Shown: positions 9,335-19,010 of the stretch, piece after piece
Layout: every line of letters starts with the position of its first letter
Position numbering within the stretch: position 1 is the stretch's first letter
Assembly: GCA_023439545.1 (NCBI GenBank)
Contig: JAEXNT010000051.1
Coordinates: forward strand, 31,817 to 95,816
DNA length: 64,000 bases
Reading direction: 5' to 3'
Origin: Bacillota bacterium
GTDB lineage: Bacteria > Bacillota > Clostridia > Acetivibrionales > DTU013
Program-made: the position numbers and the translations under genes
Notes under the pieces: generated by a model
What the model was told of the DNA's origin: nothing
The model's input: the letters and a program-made list of their open reading frames with translations, nothing else
The model's database searches: none

Positions 9335-11215
9335 ATGATGAGGTCGATTTGGCTACAAAAATATTCCATGATGATAAAAAAGCTCTTATTCGGGAAGATT
9401 CGCAACCGCCTTATCGTTACGTTTGCCTTTATATTTGCTTTGACAACTGCAGGCATCATCTCTATTTATTATTACAAGACTACAACCGACAACAAAAAGG
9501 AATTTATAAACAACAAGCTGAAACTTCTTCATCAAGCCAACAACGAGATGGAAAGCCTGTTTAAACAGATAGACGATCTTTCTCTTGTTCTTTTTCAGGA
9601 AGGCGTAATCTGGGACAGCGTTCTATCAAACAAAAGAGATCCTGAGGAGATACGCAATGATGTTTTTCTGAAGGAGCGTTTATTCGAATCTCTTATGAGA
9701 ATCTACCGTAGCAATACTAATATCATGGGTGTTACTCTATACGTTAATAAAATCGACCGGGTATATATTATCGACAATATCGTTTTCAATGATATGTTTC
9801 CTACTACGGGACAGAATCATCCGTTTTTTGTGGACAAACCCGGCGTCAAATCAGACAGATGGTACTTGGATGCCGTCGGGAATGCGGATAGATTATGCTT
9901 GTCCCAGGGAGGAATTCTCGCAAAAATGAAGAGAGGAGATTACAAGGACAGCAATTTTACACTTTCAAGGGCATTTCTGGATCCATTTACAAGAAGACCT
10001 TCGCTTTTGGTAAGCTATAGCATTGACAAGGCCTTTTTTAACAATCTCGATGAAGAGATCAAAACCATGAATGAAAATATAATATTCGTTTTACCGAAGA
10101 GTGATGTTTTTATTGATGTTTCAAATGAGGCTTCGAAATTTAGTAATGCGGACCTGCCGTTGGATAAAATCAAGGGAAAAGCCTCAGAAGCAGTCAGTTT
10201 CGGAAGTAACAACGAGTACCTGGCGCTTTTTGATAACGAGAAGAGTTCAGGGGGCTACTTGATGGATATCATTTCCTATGATGATTTGAACCGGAATACC
10301 AAAAGAAATGCACTTTACAGCATTCTGTTCGGTCTTGGCTTTTTTGCAATAGGGTGTGCAGGTATCGTACTACTGTCGGTTAGAATATCAAAACCTATAA
10401 ATAAGCTTGCCAGGGCAATGGAACAGATCGAGAAGAACAATATTAACGTTATAGCCGTAAGTCATAGCTATAATGAAATCGGTAAACTGGAAAACAGTTT
10501 TAATGAAATGATACAAAGAATCAATGACCTTATTAACCGGGAATATAAAGCAAGACTCAGGGAAAAGCAGGCGCGTATTGAAACGCTTCAGGCAAAGATA
10601 AACCCGCATTTCCTTAATAATACGCTTCAGGTGATAAGCGGAATTGCAATAGAGAACCATGTGCTTGAAATAGAAAATATAATAAAGGCGTTGAGTTCAA
10701 TATTGCGGTATAGTCTATACAAAAGCAAACGATTCGTAACGCTCGGAGAGGAAATGGAAAATGTCAGCAACTATCTGCTTATTCAGAAGTATAGATATGG
10801 ATGCAATCTCGTCGTTAATAATAAAGTCGATTCAAAATTGCTTGATTTTATTATACCATCCCTTACCATCCAGCCGATTGTTGAAAACTCCATTATTCAC
10901 GGAATAGAAAGAAAGGCCGGCAAGGGTTTGATCGAGATATCTGTTGAAGCAGAAAGCGAAAACATTTTTATTACCGTATCGGACAATGGAATTGGCATTA
11001 CGGAGAATTCTTTAAACAGCCTGAACGAAGAAATGGAAAATGTGTCAACGGATGATGAGACTCATGGGCTAAGAAATGTCAATGCCAGGCTAAAATACTA
11101 TTTTGGGGAAGAATTCAGGCTCAAGTTTGAAAGTGAACCCGACAAGGGTACCGTAGTTCAAGTTAGACTTCCGATAGACCGAAGAATTGAATCTGGAGGA
11201 ATGGACCATGTATAA
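9335..11215 (+). CDS. YesM-type sensor histidine kinase
   Basis: 626 residues in the membrane. A first helix near residues 20-42 (LIVTFAFIFALTTAGIISIY), an extracellular Cache-like sensor of about 270 residues, a second helix (LFGLGFFAIGCAGIVLLSV), a HAMP segment (ISKPINKLARAMEQIEKN), the His_kinase box LQAKINPHFLNNTLQ with the phosphorylated His, and the HATPase N and G boxes (VENSIIHG, VSDNGIGI, THGLRNVNARL). The ATG at 9335 is preferred to an upstream TTG because AGAGGG precedes it. Its stop overlaps the response regulator start by 8 bases. Pairs of this type sense extracellular sugars, often through a binding protein, and switch on the neighbouring ABC importer. Confidence 0.92.
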   Translation: MMRSIWLQKYSMMIKKLLFGKIRNRLIVTFAFIFALTTAGIISIYYYKTTTDNKKEFINNKLKLLHQANNEMESLFKQIDDLSLVLFQEGVIWDSVLSNKRDPEEIRNDVFLKERLFESLMRIYRSNTNIMGVTLYVNKIDRVYIIDNIVFNDMFPTTGQNHPFFVDKPGVKSDRWYLDAVGNADRLCLSQGGILAKMKRGDYKDSNFTLSRAFLDPFTRRPSLLVSYSIDKAFFNNLDEEIKTMNENIIFVLPKSDVFIDVSNEASKFSNADLPLDKIKGKASEAVSFGSNNEYLALFDNEKSSGGYLMDIISYDDLNRNTKRNALYSILFGLGFFAIGCAGIVLLSVRISKPINKLARAMEQIEKNNINVIAVSHSYNEIGKLENSFNEMIQRINDLINREYKARLREKQARIETLQAKINPHFLNNTLQVISGIAIENHVLEIENIIKALSSILRYSLYKSKRFVTLGEEMENVSNYLLIQKYRYGCNLVVNNKVDSKLLDFIIPSLTIQPIVENSIIHGIERKAGKGLIEISVEAESENIFITVSDNGIGITENSLNSLNEEMENVSTDDETHGLRNVNARLKYYFGEEFRLKFESEPDKGTVVQVRLPIDRRIESGGMDHV

Positions 11216-12806
11216 AGCCGTTATTATTGACGATGAAATTTATGTCCGCAGAACACTTAGAATTGTTGGCTTATGGCACGAGCATAAAATTGAGATTGTG
11301 GGCGAAGCAGCGGACGGGGATGAAGCCTATAGGCTTATTACAAAAGAGAGGCCTGATCTTGCAATTATCGATATGAAAATGCCTGGCATGGACGGTACCG
11401 GACTTTTGATGCGACTGAAAAATGAAGGAATACGCCTTAAAGTCATAATATTAAGCGGCTACTCTGATTTTAAATTCACAAAACATGCAATAGAGTACGG
11501 AGTCGTTGATTATCTGCTGAAACCGATCGACAGGGAGGAACTGAATAGTACGCTTGCCAGAACGGTGGAAACTATCCGGATTGAAAGAGAAACCATTAAT
11601 GCGTCCATGGGAAAGCTGGTATACAAAAGGGAAGTAGACATGTTTGTCAAGGAGCAGATCCTATACAGCTTGTTGCGCTATGGAAAGGAACCCGACACAA
11701 TCAATAATCCCAAAGCCTATCTGACGGAGTTTGTTTTTGAGGAGTATGTAACTGCCGTTGTCGCGCCGTCAAGTAAATTTAGATTGACTGATCAGGGCAA
11801 TGACGGAAACATGCTGAAAAGAGTAAAGGATGCAGTCATGAAATTCTTCGAAGGCAAATCCGGCTGTGAAGCAGTCTCCATGAATGATAATACCGGCCTT
11901 TTATCAATTATTATGGGCTTTGGCAGGCCTGAACGCACGTATAACAGGCTTAAAGCCGGAGAAATGCTTGACAATCTGATGTGTTATTTACAGGAGCGCG
12001 ATATATCGGCATGTAAAATCGGGGTGGGGACTTTTTGCAGTGAAATCTGCAACATCTGCATATCGTTCAAAAAAGCGTGTGATGCGCTTGAATATGGAAA
12101 TATACTGAATGGGATCATTTATTATGCCGACGAGATTCAAAAAAATGATTCCGCTTTTGCTGGGTTCCTTGATCAAAGCATCGAAAATATGGGGCTGCAG
12201 TTCAAGGTGGGGAACTATAAGGGGTTATGCAACATGCCGAGGCAATATATACAGGAAATGAGCCGCAATAGTTATGTTGAGGTCGCCGGGCTAAGACGGT
12301 TATTCGATAAATGGATCAATACCGTCGAAGAGGCATTTAAACGGGCAGATATCGGGATTGAATTTATGGATGGACTCAAGTATGAACTCTTAAAGGCAAT
12401 GGGGACGTATAACATAAAGGATATAACCGCGGCCGTAGAGGATATGATCAATGAAATTATGAAAAATATTGTGCGTAATGAAAACTTATTGCAGAAGAAT
12501 ACAATTGTAAAAATACGGGAATATGTTGATGAAAATTACTGCAATGACATTTCACTGCAATCTATAGCCCAAACATTTTATTTAAATAAGGAATATATTT
12601 CGCGGGCCTATAAAAAGAAATATAATATTAACATTATGACGTATCTGCGCGATTTGAAGCTTAAGAAAGCGCTGGAACTCTTGAATGGAGACGTAAAGGT
12701 ACAGGATGTCGCTATGGCCGTGGGCTTTAAGGACTTTAACTATTTCAGCAAGATATTTAAATCGGTTTATGGTACTACTCCTACTCAATATACCAATTTA
12801 CAGTGA
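11208..12806 (+). CDS. YesN-type response regulator, AraC DNA-binding domain
   Basis: 532 residues: an N-terminal receiver with the acidic pair in IIDDE, phospho-acceptor Asp in LAIIDMKMPGMDG and Lys in LLKPID; a middle region of about 300 residues without a clear domain; and a C-terminal AraC helix-turn-helix pair (ISLQSIAQTFYLNKEYISRA, then VQDVAMAVGFKDFNYFSKIF). The start MYKAVIIDDE is chosen over one 21 bases upstream because GGAGG lies in front of it. It partners the kinase it overlaps and most likely activates the importer genes that begin 14 bases downstream. Confidence 0.92.
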   Translation: MYKAVIIDDEIYVRRTLRIVGLWHEHKIEIVGEAADGDEAYRLITKERPDLAIIDMKMPGMDGTGLLMRLKNEGIRLKVIILSGYSDFKFTKHAIEYGVVDYLLKPIDREELNSTLARTVETIRIERETINASMGKLVYKREVDMFVKEQILYSLLRYGKEPDTINNPKAYLTEFVFEEYVTAVVAPSSKFRLTDQGNDGNMLKRVKDAVMKFFEGKSGCEAVSMNDNTGLLSIIMGFGRPERTYNRLKAGEMLDNLMCYLQERDISACKIGVGTFCSEICNICISFKKACDALEYGNILNGIIYYADEIQKNDSAFAGFLDQSIENMGLQFKVGNYKGLCNMPRQYIQEMSRNSYVEVAGLRRLFDKWINTVEEAFKRADIGIEFMDGLKYELLKAMGTYNIKDITAAVEDMINEIMKNIVRNENLLQKNTIVKIREYVDENYCNDISLQSIAQTFYLNKEYISRAYKKKYNINIMTYLRDLKLKKALELLNGDVKVQDVAMAVGFKDFNYFSKIFKSVYGTTPTQYTNLQ

Positions 12807-12820
12807 AGGAGAGTGACTTT

Positions 12821-14143
12821 ATGTCCCAAAAACTTAATGTGACCGTATGTAAAATAACAGCTTTTTTCATATTGCTGACATCCTGTCTGAATGGATGCGC
12901 TGATACAGATTACACGGGTGAAGTTGATAAACTGCAGGGACAAAATACGTCAGTCAGCAGTACAATAGCAAAAAAACCGGTAATTATCAAATTGTTGAAC
13001 GGCGGAGACAATAAGGCTGAATTATTTTCGAAAGTGGCCAATTCTTTTAACAATAGTCAAAAGGATGTTGAGCTTATAGTTGAAACAGATACGGTTAACT
13101 ATAAAACTCGAATCAAGACATTGCTTTCTTCGAATCAGGGGCCAGATATATTTACTCACATTATTGGCCGTGAGATGGGGGAGTATGTCGATGCCGGCTA
13201 TCTTAAGGATTTAACCGGGGAAGCTTTCCTTGACGAGGTCAGGCCGGAAGCATTGGAATCCTCCACTTACAATGGAAGAGTCTATATACTCCCTATTGAT
13301 ACCCAGATTTACGGAATATTCTACAATAGAAAAATATTCAAAGATGCCGGAATAAAAAAAATACCAAAAACTATTGACGAACTCAAAGATACTGTTAAAA
13401 AAGTGAAAAGTAAGTCTATGATACCCTTTTCAATGTTGTATAAGGATTCCTATTCTCCAGGGCAGATTATTACAATCGGTGCTTCTTCTCTTTTCGCCGA
13501 TGCCAACCACCGTATTGAAGGCGATGCTTCCTTTACCTTCAAGAAACCTGAATTCAAGCGTTTCTTGGATATTTTGGATATTATGAGAGATAATTCGCAG
13601 CCTGATTTCCTGAATACGGATATACATGACCAATATTTGCTTTTTTCGGAGGAAAAGGCTGCTATGATGCCATGTGGAAATTGGGCCATCATGCAGATCA
13701 GGGAGATGAACCCCAAAATAGATGCCGGAATATTTCCTCTGCCTGTGTCCGACAATCCGGAAGATATTCTTGTACCTGCTGATTACCAGCTTGGTTTTAA
13801 TGTATATGCACATACCAAGAACATGGAGGCGGTAAGGAAATTTCTGGAATTCTTCGTTGATTCGGATGGACCTGCTAAAACTTACTACGAAAGCAACGGT
13901 GTTCCAACTGCTATTATTACGAAAGATGCCTATATCGATCCCATGCTCCACGAGATTATGAATCTGGCGGATTCGGGACAATCAGTACATTGGTTGAGCA
14001 ACTCTTCTCCTATAGGATTCAATGAAGAGTGTGCAGATCTTACGAAACAATATATAGTTGCCGGCGGTATGGACAGGGACAATTTCATTGACAGGCTTGA
14101 CAGGTTGTTCAAAGAAGCGGCAAGCGAACCACACGGCGAATGA
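12821..14143 (+). CDS. Sugar ABC solute-binding lipoprotein 1
   Basis: 440 residues of the family 1 extracellular solute-binding proteins. The signal peptide ends in a lipobox (LNGC), so the mature protein is tethered to the outside of the membrane. Typical blocks follow: FSKVANSFNNSQKDVELIVE, GRVYILPIDTQIYGIFYNRK, EEKAAMMPCGNWAIMQIRE. ATG 12821 follows AAGGAGAG. It comes directly after the response regulator and is a clear paralogue of the next gene, sharing blocks such as YYNKxxFKxAGIxxxPKT and the MMxxGxWAxMQxRE box. It may feed the transporter, or may work as the sensor's ligand-binding partner. Confidence 0.9.
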   Translation: MSQKLNVTVCKITAFFILLTSCLNGCADTDYTGEVDKLQGQNTSVSSTIAKKPVIIKLLNGGDNKAELFSKVANSFNNSQKDVELIVETDTVNYKTRIKTLLSSNQGPDIFTHIIGREMGEYVDAGYLKDLTGEAFLDEVRPEALESSTYNGRVYILPIDTQIYGIFYNRKIFKDAGIKKIPKTIDELKDTVKKVKSKSMIPFSMLYKDSYSPGQIITIGASSLFADANHRIEGDASFTFKKPEFKRFLDILDIMRDNSQPDFLNTDIHDQYLLFSEEKAAMMPCGNWAIMQIREMNPKIDAGIFPLPVSDNPEDILVPADYQLGFNVYAHTKNMEAVRKFLEFFVDSDGPAKTYYESNGVPTAIITKDAYIDPMLHEIMNLADSGQSVHWLSNSSPIGFNEECADLTKQYIVAGGMDRDNFIDRLDRLFKEAASEPHGE

Positions 14144-14272
14144 TCCATGGTCAAAATTTTACTGTCAGGAAGTCAATGAAGTCCATTCCAAAGCTGCCGC
14201 TATCGTTATAATATTACAACAGGATAGAAAGTGTGCACTTTCCCAATTTACTTAATTTAAGGGAGGATAAGC

Positions 14273-15604
14273 ATGAAAAAAATTCTTTCAATTCTGTTGG
14301 CTTGTATCTTTATTTCGAGCATAATTTCAGGCTGTGGAAGTCAGAATGGGACTACAGATCAAAGCACCAGTACTGCTGCCGTAAGTAACGCGGCTTCGAC
14401 AACGAATTCCGAAACGCAATCCGCTGAACCCGTAAAAATCAGCTTTTTAAGCAAAGCCTCCAGCAGAGCGGAAATTTTCAAGACCGTTGTAGATAATTTT
14501 AACAACGCAAACCCGGATATAATTGTAGAATTCGAATCTCCCGCTCAGAATACCGATACGGTTCTTCAGTCAAGGCTGGCGACAAATAATCCACCGGATT
14601 TGACGACCCATATTACCGGCCAGGGTACAAAGCCTTTTGTTGAGGGTAACCAGATTATTGATGTAACAAACGAAGCATTTATGCAGAAAATAATCCCCGC
14701 CGTACGCGATATGATGAAGTACGATGGTAAAAACTACTGCATACCGCTTGACTGCCAAGCGTTTGGTGTATATTACAACAAGCAGCTGTTCCAAAAAGCC
14801 GGTATTCAGGAATTCCCCAAAACATTTGATGAATTGTCGAATGCGGTTGGAAAACTCAAGGATGCCGGGATCGTACCATTCTCTCAATCACTCGTAGATG
14901 ATTATATTATGGGACAGGTTGTCGATATCGGAGGATCACCTTTGCTTACCGGTTTGATAACCGGCAAATTGGATGCTTTCCAAAAAGGCGACTTCACCTT
15001 TGCAGGGCCGGAAATGGAAAGCACTCTAAATGTTACCGATCTGATACTTAAGAATCTTGGTAAAAATGAAGACAAGGCGGATACATCCAAACAGTATTCG
15101 GATTTTGCGTCAGGAAAAGCTGCCATGATGGTAGATGGTTCATGGGCTTTGATGCAGCTGCGTGAACTTAATAAGGATCTTGATGCGGATTTCGCCGTGC
15201 TGCCTGTAAGCAATAATGCGGAAGAAAGCAAGTTCCCGGTATTTTATGCGCTTTCACTGAATGTAATGACTGGCAAGAATATGGATGCCGTTAGTAAGTT
15301 CGTTGATTACTTATTGGATCCGAAAGCCAACTCCGTCTATTATGATTCAATCGGAGTACCTACGGCAGTAGCGGACGCAAAAGATGCAAAAATCGATCCC
15401 ATGGCTGTAACACTCAGGGACACAGTGGTAAATGGAAATATTGTAAGCTGGATGTCGGCATATGAACCAGCAGGAATGAGTCAGGAAATCCACAAACAGA
15501 TACAGGTATATTCTCTTGATGCATACTCAGGGAAAACCCCCAGCCATGAAGATCTGATCAAACAGATTGATGGAGCTCTCAAAAATGCCACTGCTTCCAA
15601 ATAA
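14273..15604 (+). CDS. Sugar ABC solute-binding lipoprotein 2
   Basis: 443 residues with an N-terminal lipoprotein signal (SIISGCGS), then a Ser/Thr-rich linker and the family 1 binding-protein fold: IFKTVVDNFNNANPDIIVEF, GKNYCIPLDCQAFGVYYNKQ, ASGKAAMMVDGSWALMQLRE. GGGAGG precedes the ATG. It lies between its paralogue and the permeases and is the more conventional receptor for the importer. A strong hairpin follows in the gap to the permeases. The ligand is not evident; the sulfatase and GH4 gene downstream suggest an acidic or sulfated saccharide. Confidence 0.92.
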   Translation: MKKILSILLACIFISSIISGCGSQNGTTDQSTSTAAVSNAASTTNSETQSAEPVKISFLSKASSRAEIFKTVVDNFNNANPDIIVEFESPAQNTDTVLQSRLATNNPPDLTTHITGQGTKPFVEGNQIIDVTNEAFMQKIIPAVRDMMKYDGKNYCIPLDCQAFGVYYNKQLFQKAGIQEFPKTFDELSNAVGKLKDAGIVPFSQSLVDDYIMGQVVDIGGSPLLTGLITGKLDAFQKGDFTFAGPEMESTLNVTDLILKNLGKNEDKADTSKQYSDFASGKAAMMVDGSWALMQLRELNKDLDADFAVLPVSNNAEESKFPVFYALSLNVMTGKNMDAVSKFVDYLLDPKANSVYYDSIGVPTAVADAKDAKIDPMAVTLRDTVVNGNIVSWMSAYEPAGMSQEIHKQIQVYSLDAYSGKTPSHEDLIKQIDGALKNATASK

Positions 15605-15639
15605 TCATTTTTAAAAAATCCGTATGCGCTTTCTGTTAT

Positions 15640-15665
15640 GGGACTGCTGCATATGCGGCAGTCCC
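15640..15665 (+). promoter_or_regulatory. Intercistronic hairpin after solute-binding protein 2
   Basis: GGGACTGC pairs perfectly with GCAGTCCC around an inner GCATATGC. There is no T run, so it is unlikely to be a full terminator. Hairpins at this place in importer operons often protect the binding-protein mRNA and lower permease expression. Confidence 0.55.
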
Positions 15666-15700
15666 TAAGACTTATCATCCGGTGAAGGGAGGTTTTATTT

Positions 15701-16585
15701 TTGAACAGTATAAAGGTAGTGAAAAAATTAGATTTTGCGCTTTTTGTGCTACCTCTTTTGGTTATTTACAGTGTATTTTTTACCTATCCACTTGTAGGCG
15801 GGATATATTATTCCTTCACTGACTGGAATGGCGTCAATCAACAGTTGCACTTTATCGGTATAAAGAATTTCATAAACTGTTTTAATGACGGTTTATTCAT
15901 ATATTCCATAAAGTTTACATTGACATATACTGTATTTTATTCGGTTATTATCAATGCTCTCGGCATGCTGTTTGCATTGCTGCTCAACCAGAAATTCTTC
16001 AGAGGCAGAAATTTTATCAGGGCCGTCATCTTTTCACCATATGTGTTGAATGCGGTAACGGTTGGTTTTGTATGGGCTTTTATATTCGGGAAATTCATGA
16101 TAAGCCTCAGCGAGGCTACAAACTACTTTCCGTTATTCGGGATAAACTGGCTGACAGATAAAAATATTGTTATTTATTCTGTTACATTGGTGAGAATTTG
16201 GGTATCGCTCGGGTATTTTATGATAATATATTTAGCCGGACTGCAGTCCATACCCGAAGAATTGGTTGAAGCCTCAAGAATCGACGGCGCCAGCGGATGG
16301 GAAAGGTTTAAGAACATCACCTTCCCGCTTATTATGCCGTCCATTACCGTAGCGGTCTTTATGGCTCTTGTTTCATCTCTTAAAATCTTTGAAATATTGA
16401 TCACCCTGACACAGGGAGGTCCGGGAACGGCAACCGAGAGTATTTCTTACAACATTTACCGTGAGGCTTTCCAAAAATATAATTGGGGATTTGCCTCAGC
16501 CAAATCGGTTATTTTCATGGGTATCATATTGATTATCACCTATTTGCAGCTAAGATTGACAAAGAACAGGGAGGTGGAGATGTAG
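15701..16585 (+). CDS. Sugar ABC transporter permease (MalF/UgpA type)
   Basis: 294 residues with about six membrane helices. The cytoplasmic EAA loop that docks on the ATPase is visible as VEASRIDGASGWERFKNITF PLI. The TTG start is supported by GGGAGG ten bases upstream; no better start exists. It ends exactly where the second permease begins. No ATPase gene is present in the cluster, so a shared MsmX-like ATPase elsewhere is expected, as is common in Firmicutes. Confidence 0.92.
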   Translation: MNSIKVVKKLDFALFVLPLLVIYSVFFTYPLVGGIYYSFTDWNGVNQQLHFIGIKNFINCFNDGLFIYSIKFTLTYTVFYSVIINALGMLFALLLNQKFFRGRNFIRAVIFSPYVLNAVTVGFVWAFIFGKFMISLSEATNYFPLFGINWLTDKNIVIYSVTLVRIWVSLGYFMIIYLAGLQSIPEELVEASRIDGASGWERFKNITFPLIMPSITVAVFMALVSSLKIFEILITLTQGGPGTATESISYNIYREAFQKYNWGFASAKSVIFMGIILIITYLQLRLTKNREVEM

Positions 16586-17413
16586 GTGGATAAAAGTAAA
16601 GATAAATTAGTACTGCAGACTTTTTTGTGGATTTTCTGCATTCTGTTTATAATTCCCATTCTTTTTGTCATAATAAACTCATTTAAAGGTTACGGTGAAA
16701 TATTAATTAATTCTCTGGCACTACCCAAGGGAATGAATTTCGAAAACTATGTAGAGGTTTGGAAAGATACAAGATATTACCTGGTTTTCTGCAATACACT
16801 GTTCATAACTGCAGCAAGTACTACGGTAATAGTCGTCCTCGCATCAATGACGGGATACAAGCTTTCAAGGTCGAAGAATAGGATCAGCTGGCTGATACTG
16901 ACTTATTTCCTTTTTTCAATGATGATCCCTTTCCAAACTATCATGATTCCTATGGCAAAGCTTGTAAAAAGCCTGAGTTTATCGGATAATCTTCTGGCTC
17001 TTGTATTGATATATGCCGGGACTACCTGTTCATTCTCCATATTGCTTTATCACGGGTTCACGAAAACCGTGCCGCACGAAATTGAAGAATCGGCCCTGAT
17101 TGACGGTTGCCACAGTGTCAGGATGTATTTCCGAATAGTGTTTCCCCTTCTCAAACCGGTAACCAGCACGGTTATAATACTTTCTATTGTAACATACTGG
17201 AATGATTTGATACTTCCACTAATACTAATCCGGAATAAAAATCTTTATACGATCACATTGTCGCAATTGATCTTTTTCGGAGAGTACGGTCAGAACAGGA
17301 TTAATCTTCTGCTTACATCTGCCGTGATATCTTCGGTTCCAATCATCCTTGTATATGTCTTTGCACAGAAATACATGATCAGCGGCATCATGTCGGGTGC
17401 GGTTAAAACATAG
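16586..17413 (+). CDS. Sugar ABC transporter permease (MalG/UgpE type)
   Basis: 275 residues with six likely membrane helices and the EAA loop EESALIDGCHSVRMYFRIVF. The GTG start abuts the stop of the previous permease, and GGGAGGTGG at the end of that gene serves as ribosome binding site. It forms the heterodimeric channel with its neighbour and closes the transport part of the operon; the sulfatase gene starts 31 bases on. Confidence 0.92.
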   Translation: MDKSKDKLVLQTFLWIFCILFIIPILFVIINSFKGYGEILINSLALPKGMNFENYVEVWKDTRYYLVFCNTLFITAASTTVIVVLASMTGYKLSRSKNRISWLILTYFLFSMMIPFQTIMIPMAKLVKSLSLSDNLLALVLIYAGTTCSFSILLYHGFTKTVPHEIEESALIDGCHSVRMYFRIVFPLLKPVTSTVIILSIVTYWNDLILPLILIRNKNLYTITLSQLIFFGEYGQNRINLLLTSAVISSVPIILVYVFAQKYMISGIMSGAVKT

Positions 17414-17444
17414 GCATAAGCGGAATAAGACGGGAGGAATGATT

Positions 17445-18962
17445 GTGAAAACGATTTTGATTTTGTGTGATACGCTGATAAGGAATTTCCTGCCGGTCTA
17501 CGGACACAAGCATACAATAACTCCTAATATTAATCGTCTGGCGGAGAGATCGACGACCTTTGATAACCATTGGATAGGATCTGCACCCTGTATGCCGGCA
17601 AGAAGAGATATATTTACGGGAAGGATTGAATTTCTGGAAAGGCCATGGGGTCCGCTTGAACCGTTTGATAAGCATTTATCGGTATTGCTGCGGGGGGGCG
17701 GGATATATTCCCATATCATAACGGATCACTACCATTATTTTGAGCTTTCAGGCGAAGGTTATTGCCAGAAGTTCGACACCTGGGACTTTATTAGAGGAGC
17801 GGAGTTGGATTTGTGGGCTTCAACTGTAGGAAAGCGCTATATGATAAGACCGGGCATAGATGGTTATGAAAAAGTAATGGGAGAAAGAAGAGCAACGGGG
17901 CATCAAGAGGAATATGGCGCGTATAGTGTCCAGTATGAATTAAACAGAAGAAGATATGACGAGGAAGGCTTTCCATGTACCCGAACATTTGATGCCGCTG
18001 TAAAATGGCTGGAAGAAAACAGAAATGCGGATAACTATCTGCTTGCCGTAGAATCCTTTACACCCCATGAACCTTTTGATGCTCCCGACGAATACAGGAG
18101 TGCCTATACTGATGATTACGACGGTCCCGATTATAAATGGCCTTCCTATGCAAAAACTTATGAGCCTGACGAAGCAGTTAAAAAGCTGAGAAATAATTAC
18201 ATGTCTTCGGTAGCATTTCTTGACAGCTGCCTTGGTAAGCTGCTTGACAAGATGGATGAATACGGCATGTGGGAAAATACCATGGTCATCCTTACCACAG
18301 ATCACGGACATATGCTGGGCGAACATAATTTTATCGGCAAGGATGTAATGCCTGAATACAATGAAATAAGCCATATCCCGTTAATTGTACACTATCCCGG
18401 CAGTGCGGTGCAGGGAACAAGAATCGGGGCATTAACGCAAAATATTGATATTTTCCCGACAATACTTGAATATTTCGGCGTAGAGTATAATCATGAAATA
18501 CATGGAAAATCGTGGATACCGCTTCTCAAAGGTGAAGCGGCTGCTTTGAGGGATACTGTAATTTACGGTACTTTCGGCAAGGACGTGAATATTACGGATG
18601 GAAAGTATACCTATACAAGACGCCGGGAAAATGACGACAACCAGCCTTTATATGCCTATACTGCAATGCCTACATCTTTTACAGGCTGCTGGAACGAGGA
18701 ATTTTTTGAGGAGTTATCCGCGGGAAGGTATTTGAAACGGACACGATACCCGGTTTATAAAGTACCCGTTCACGAGCTCTGGCTCAATGACAGGTATCTA
18801 GAGTATTGCAGCCGGAATATGCTCTTCGACCTCAGTTCCGATTACAGGCAGGAGATCAATCTGGCCGGCAGTCCTACTGAAGAAAAGTATATACAACTTT
18901 TAATTGAAAAAATGAAGGAAATGGATTCCCCTGAAGAGCAATTCACACGCCTTGGACTTTAA
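17445..18962 (+). CDS. Cysteine-type sulfatase, cytoplasmic
   Basis: 505 residues of the alkaline phosphatase/sulfatase superfamily. The activation motif is CMPAR (CxPxR) at about residue 47, the cysteine to be turned into formylglycine. Metal ligands are provided by the early Asp in LILCDTL and by TTDHGHMLGEH near residue 285; NITDGKYTYTR belongs to the C-terminal part. The GTG at 17445 is chosen because GGGAGG lies seven bases ahead; an ATG at 17439 would be too close. No signal peptide is present, so it should act on a sulfated sugar after import. The maturase at 8.2 kb is its activator. The sugar and sulfate position are unknown. Confidence 0.9.
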   Translation: MKTILILCDTLIRNFLPVYGHKHTITPNINRLAERSTTFDNHWIGSAPCMPARRDIFTGRIEFLERPWGPLEPFDKHLSVLLRGGGIYSHIITDHYHYFELSGEGYCQKFDTWDFIRGAELDLWASTVGKRYMIRPGIDGYEKVMGERRATGHQEEYGAYSVQYELNRRRYDEEGFPCTRTFDAAVKWLEENRNADNYLLAVESFTPHEPFDAPDEYRSAYTDDYDGPDYKWPSYAKTYEPDEAVKKLRNNYMSSVAFLDSCLGKLLDKMDEYGMWENTMVILTTDHGHMLGEHNFIGKDVMPEYNEISHIPLIVHYPGSAVQGTRIGALTQNIDIFPTILEYFGVEYNHEIHGKSWIPLLKGEAAALRDTVIYGTFGKDVNITDGKYTYTRRRENDDNQPLYAYTAMPTSFTGCWNEEFFEELSAGRYLKRTRYPVYKVPVHELWLNDRYLEYCSRNMLFDLSSDYRQEINLAGSPTEEKYIQLLIEKMKEMDSPEEQFTRLGL

Positions 18963-19010
18963 AGTCCGATACTCAAGATTTTTATTAAAATATGATGGAG
19001 GTATTAGCAA

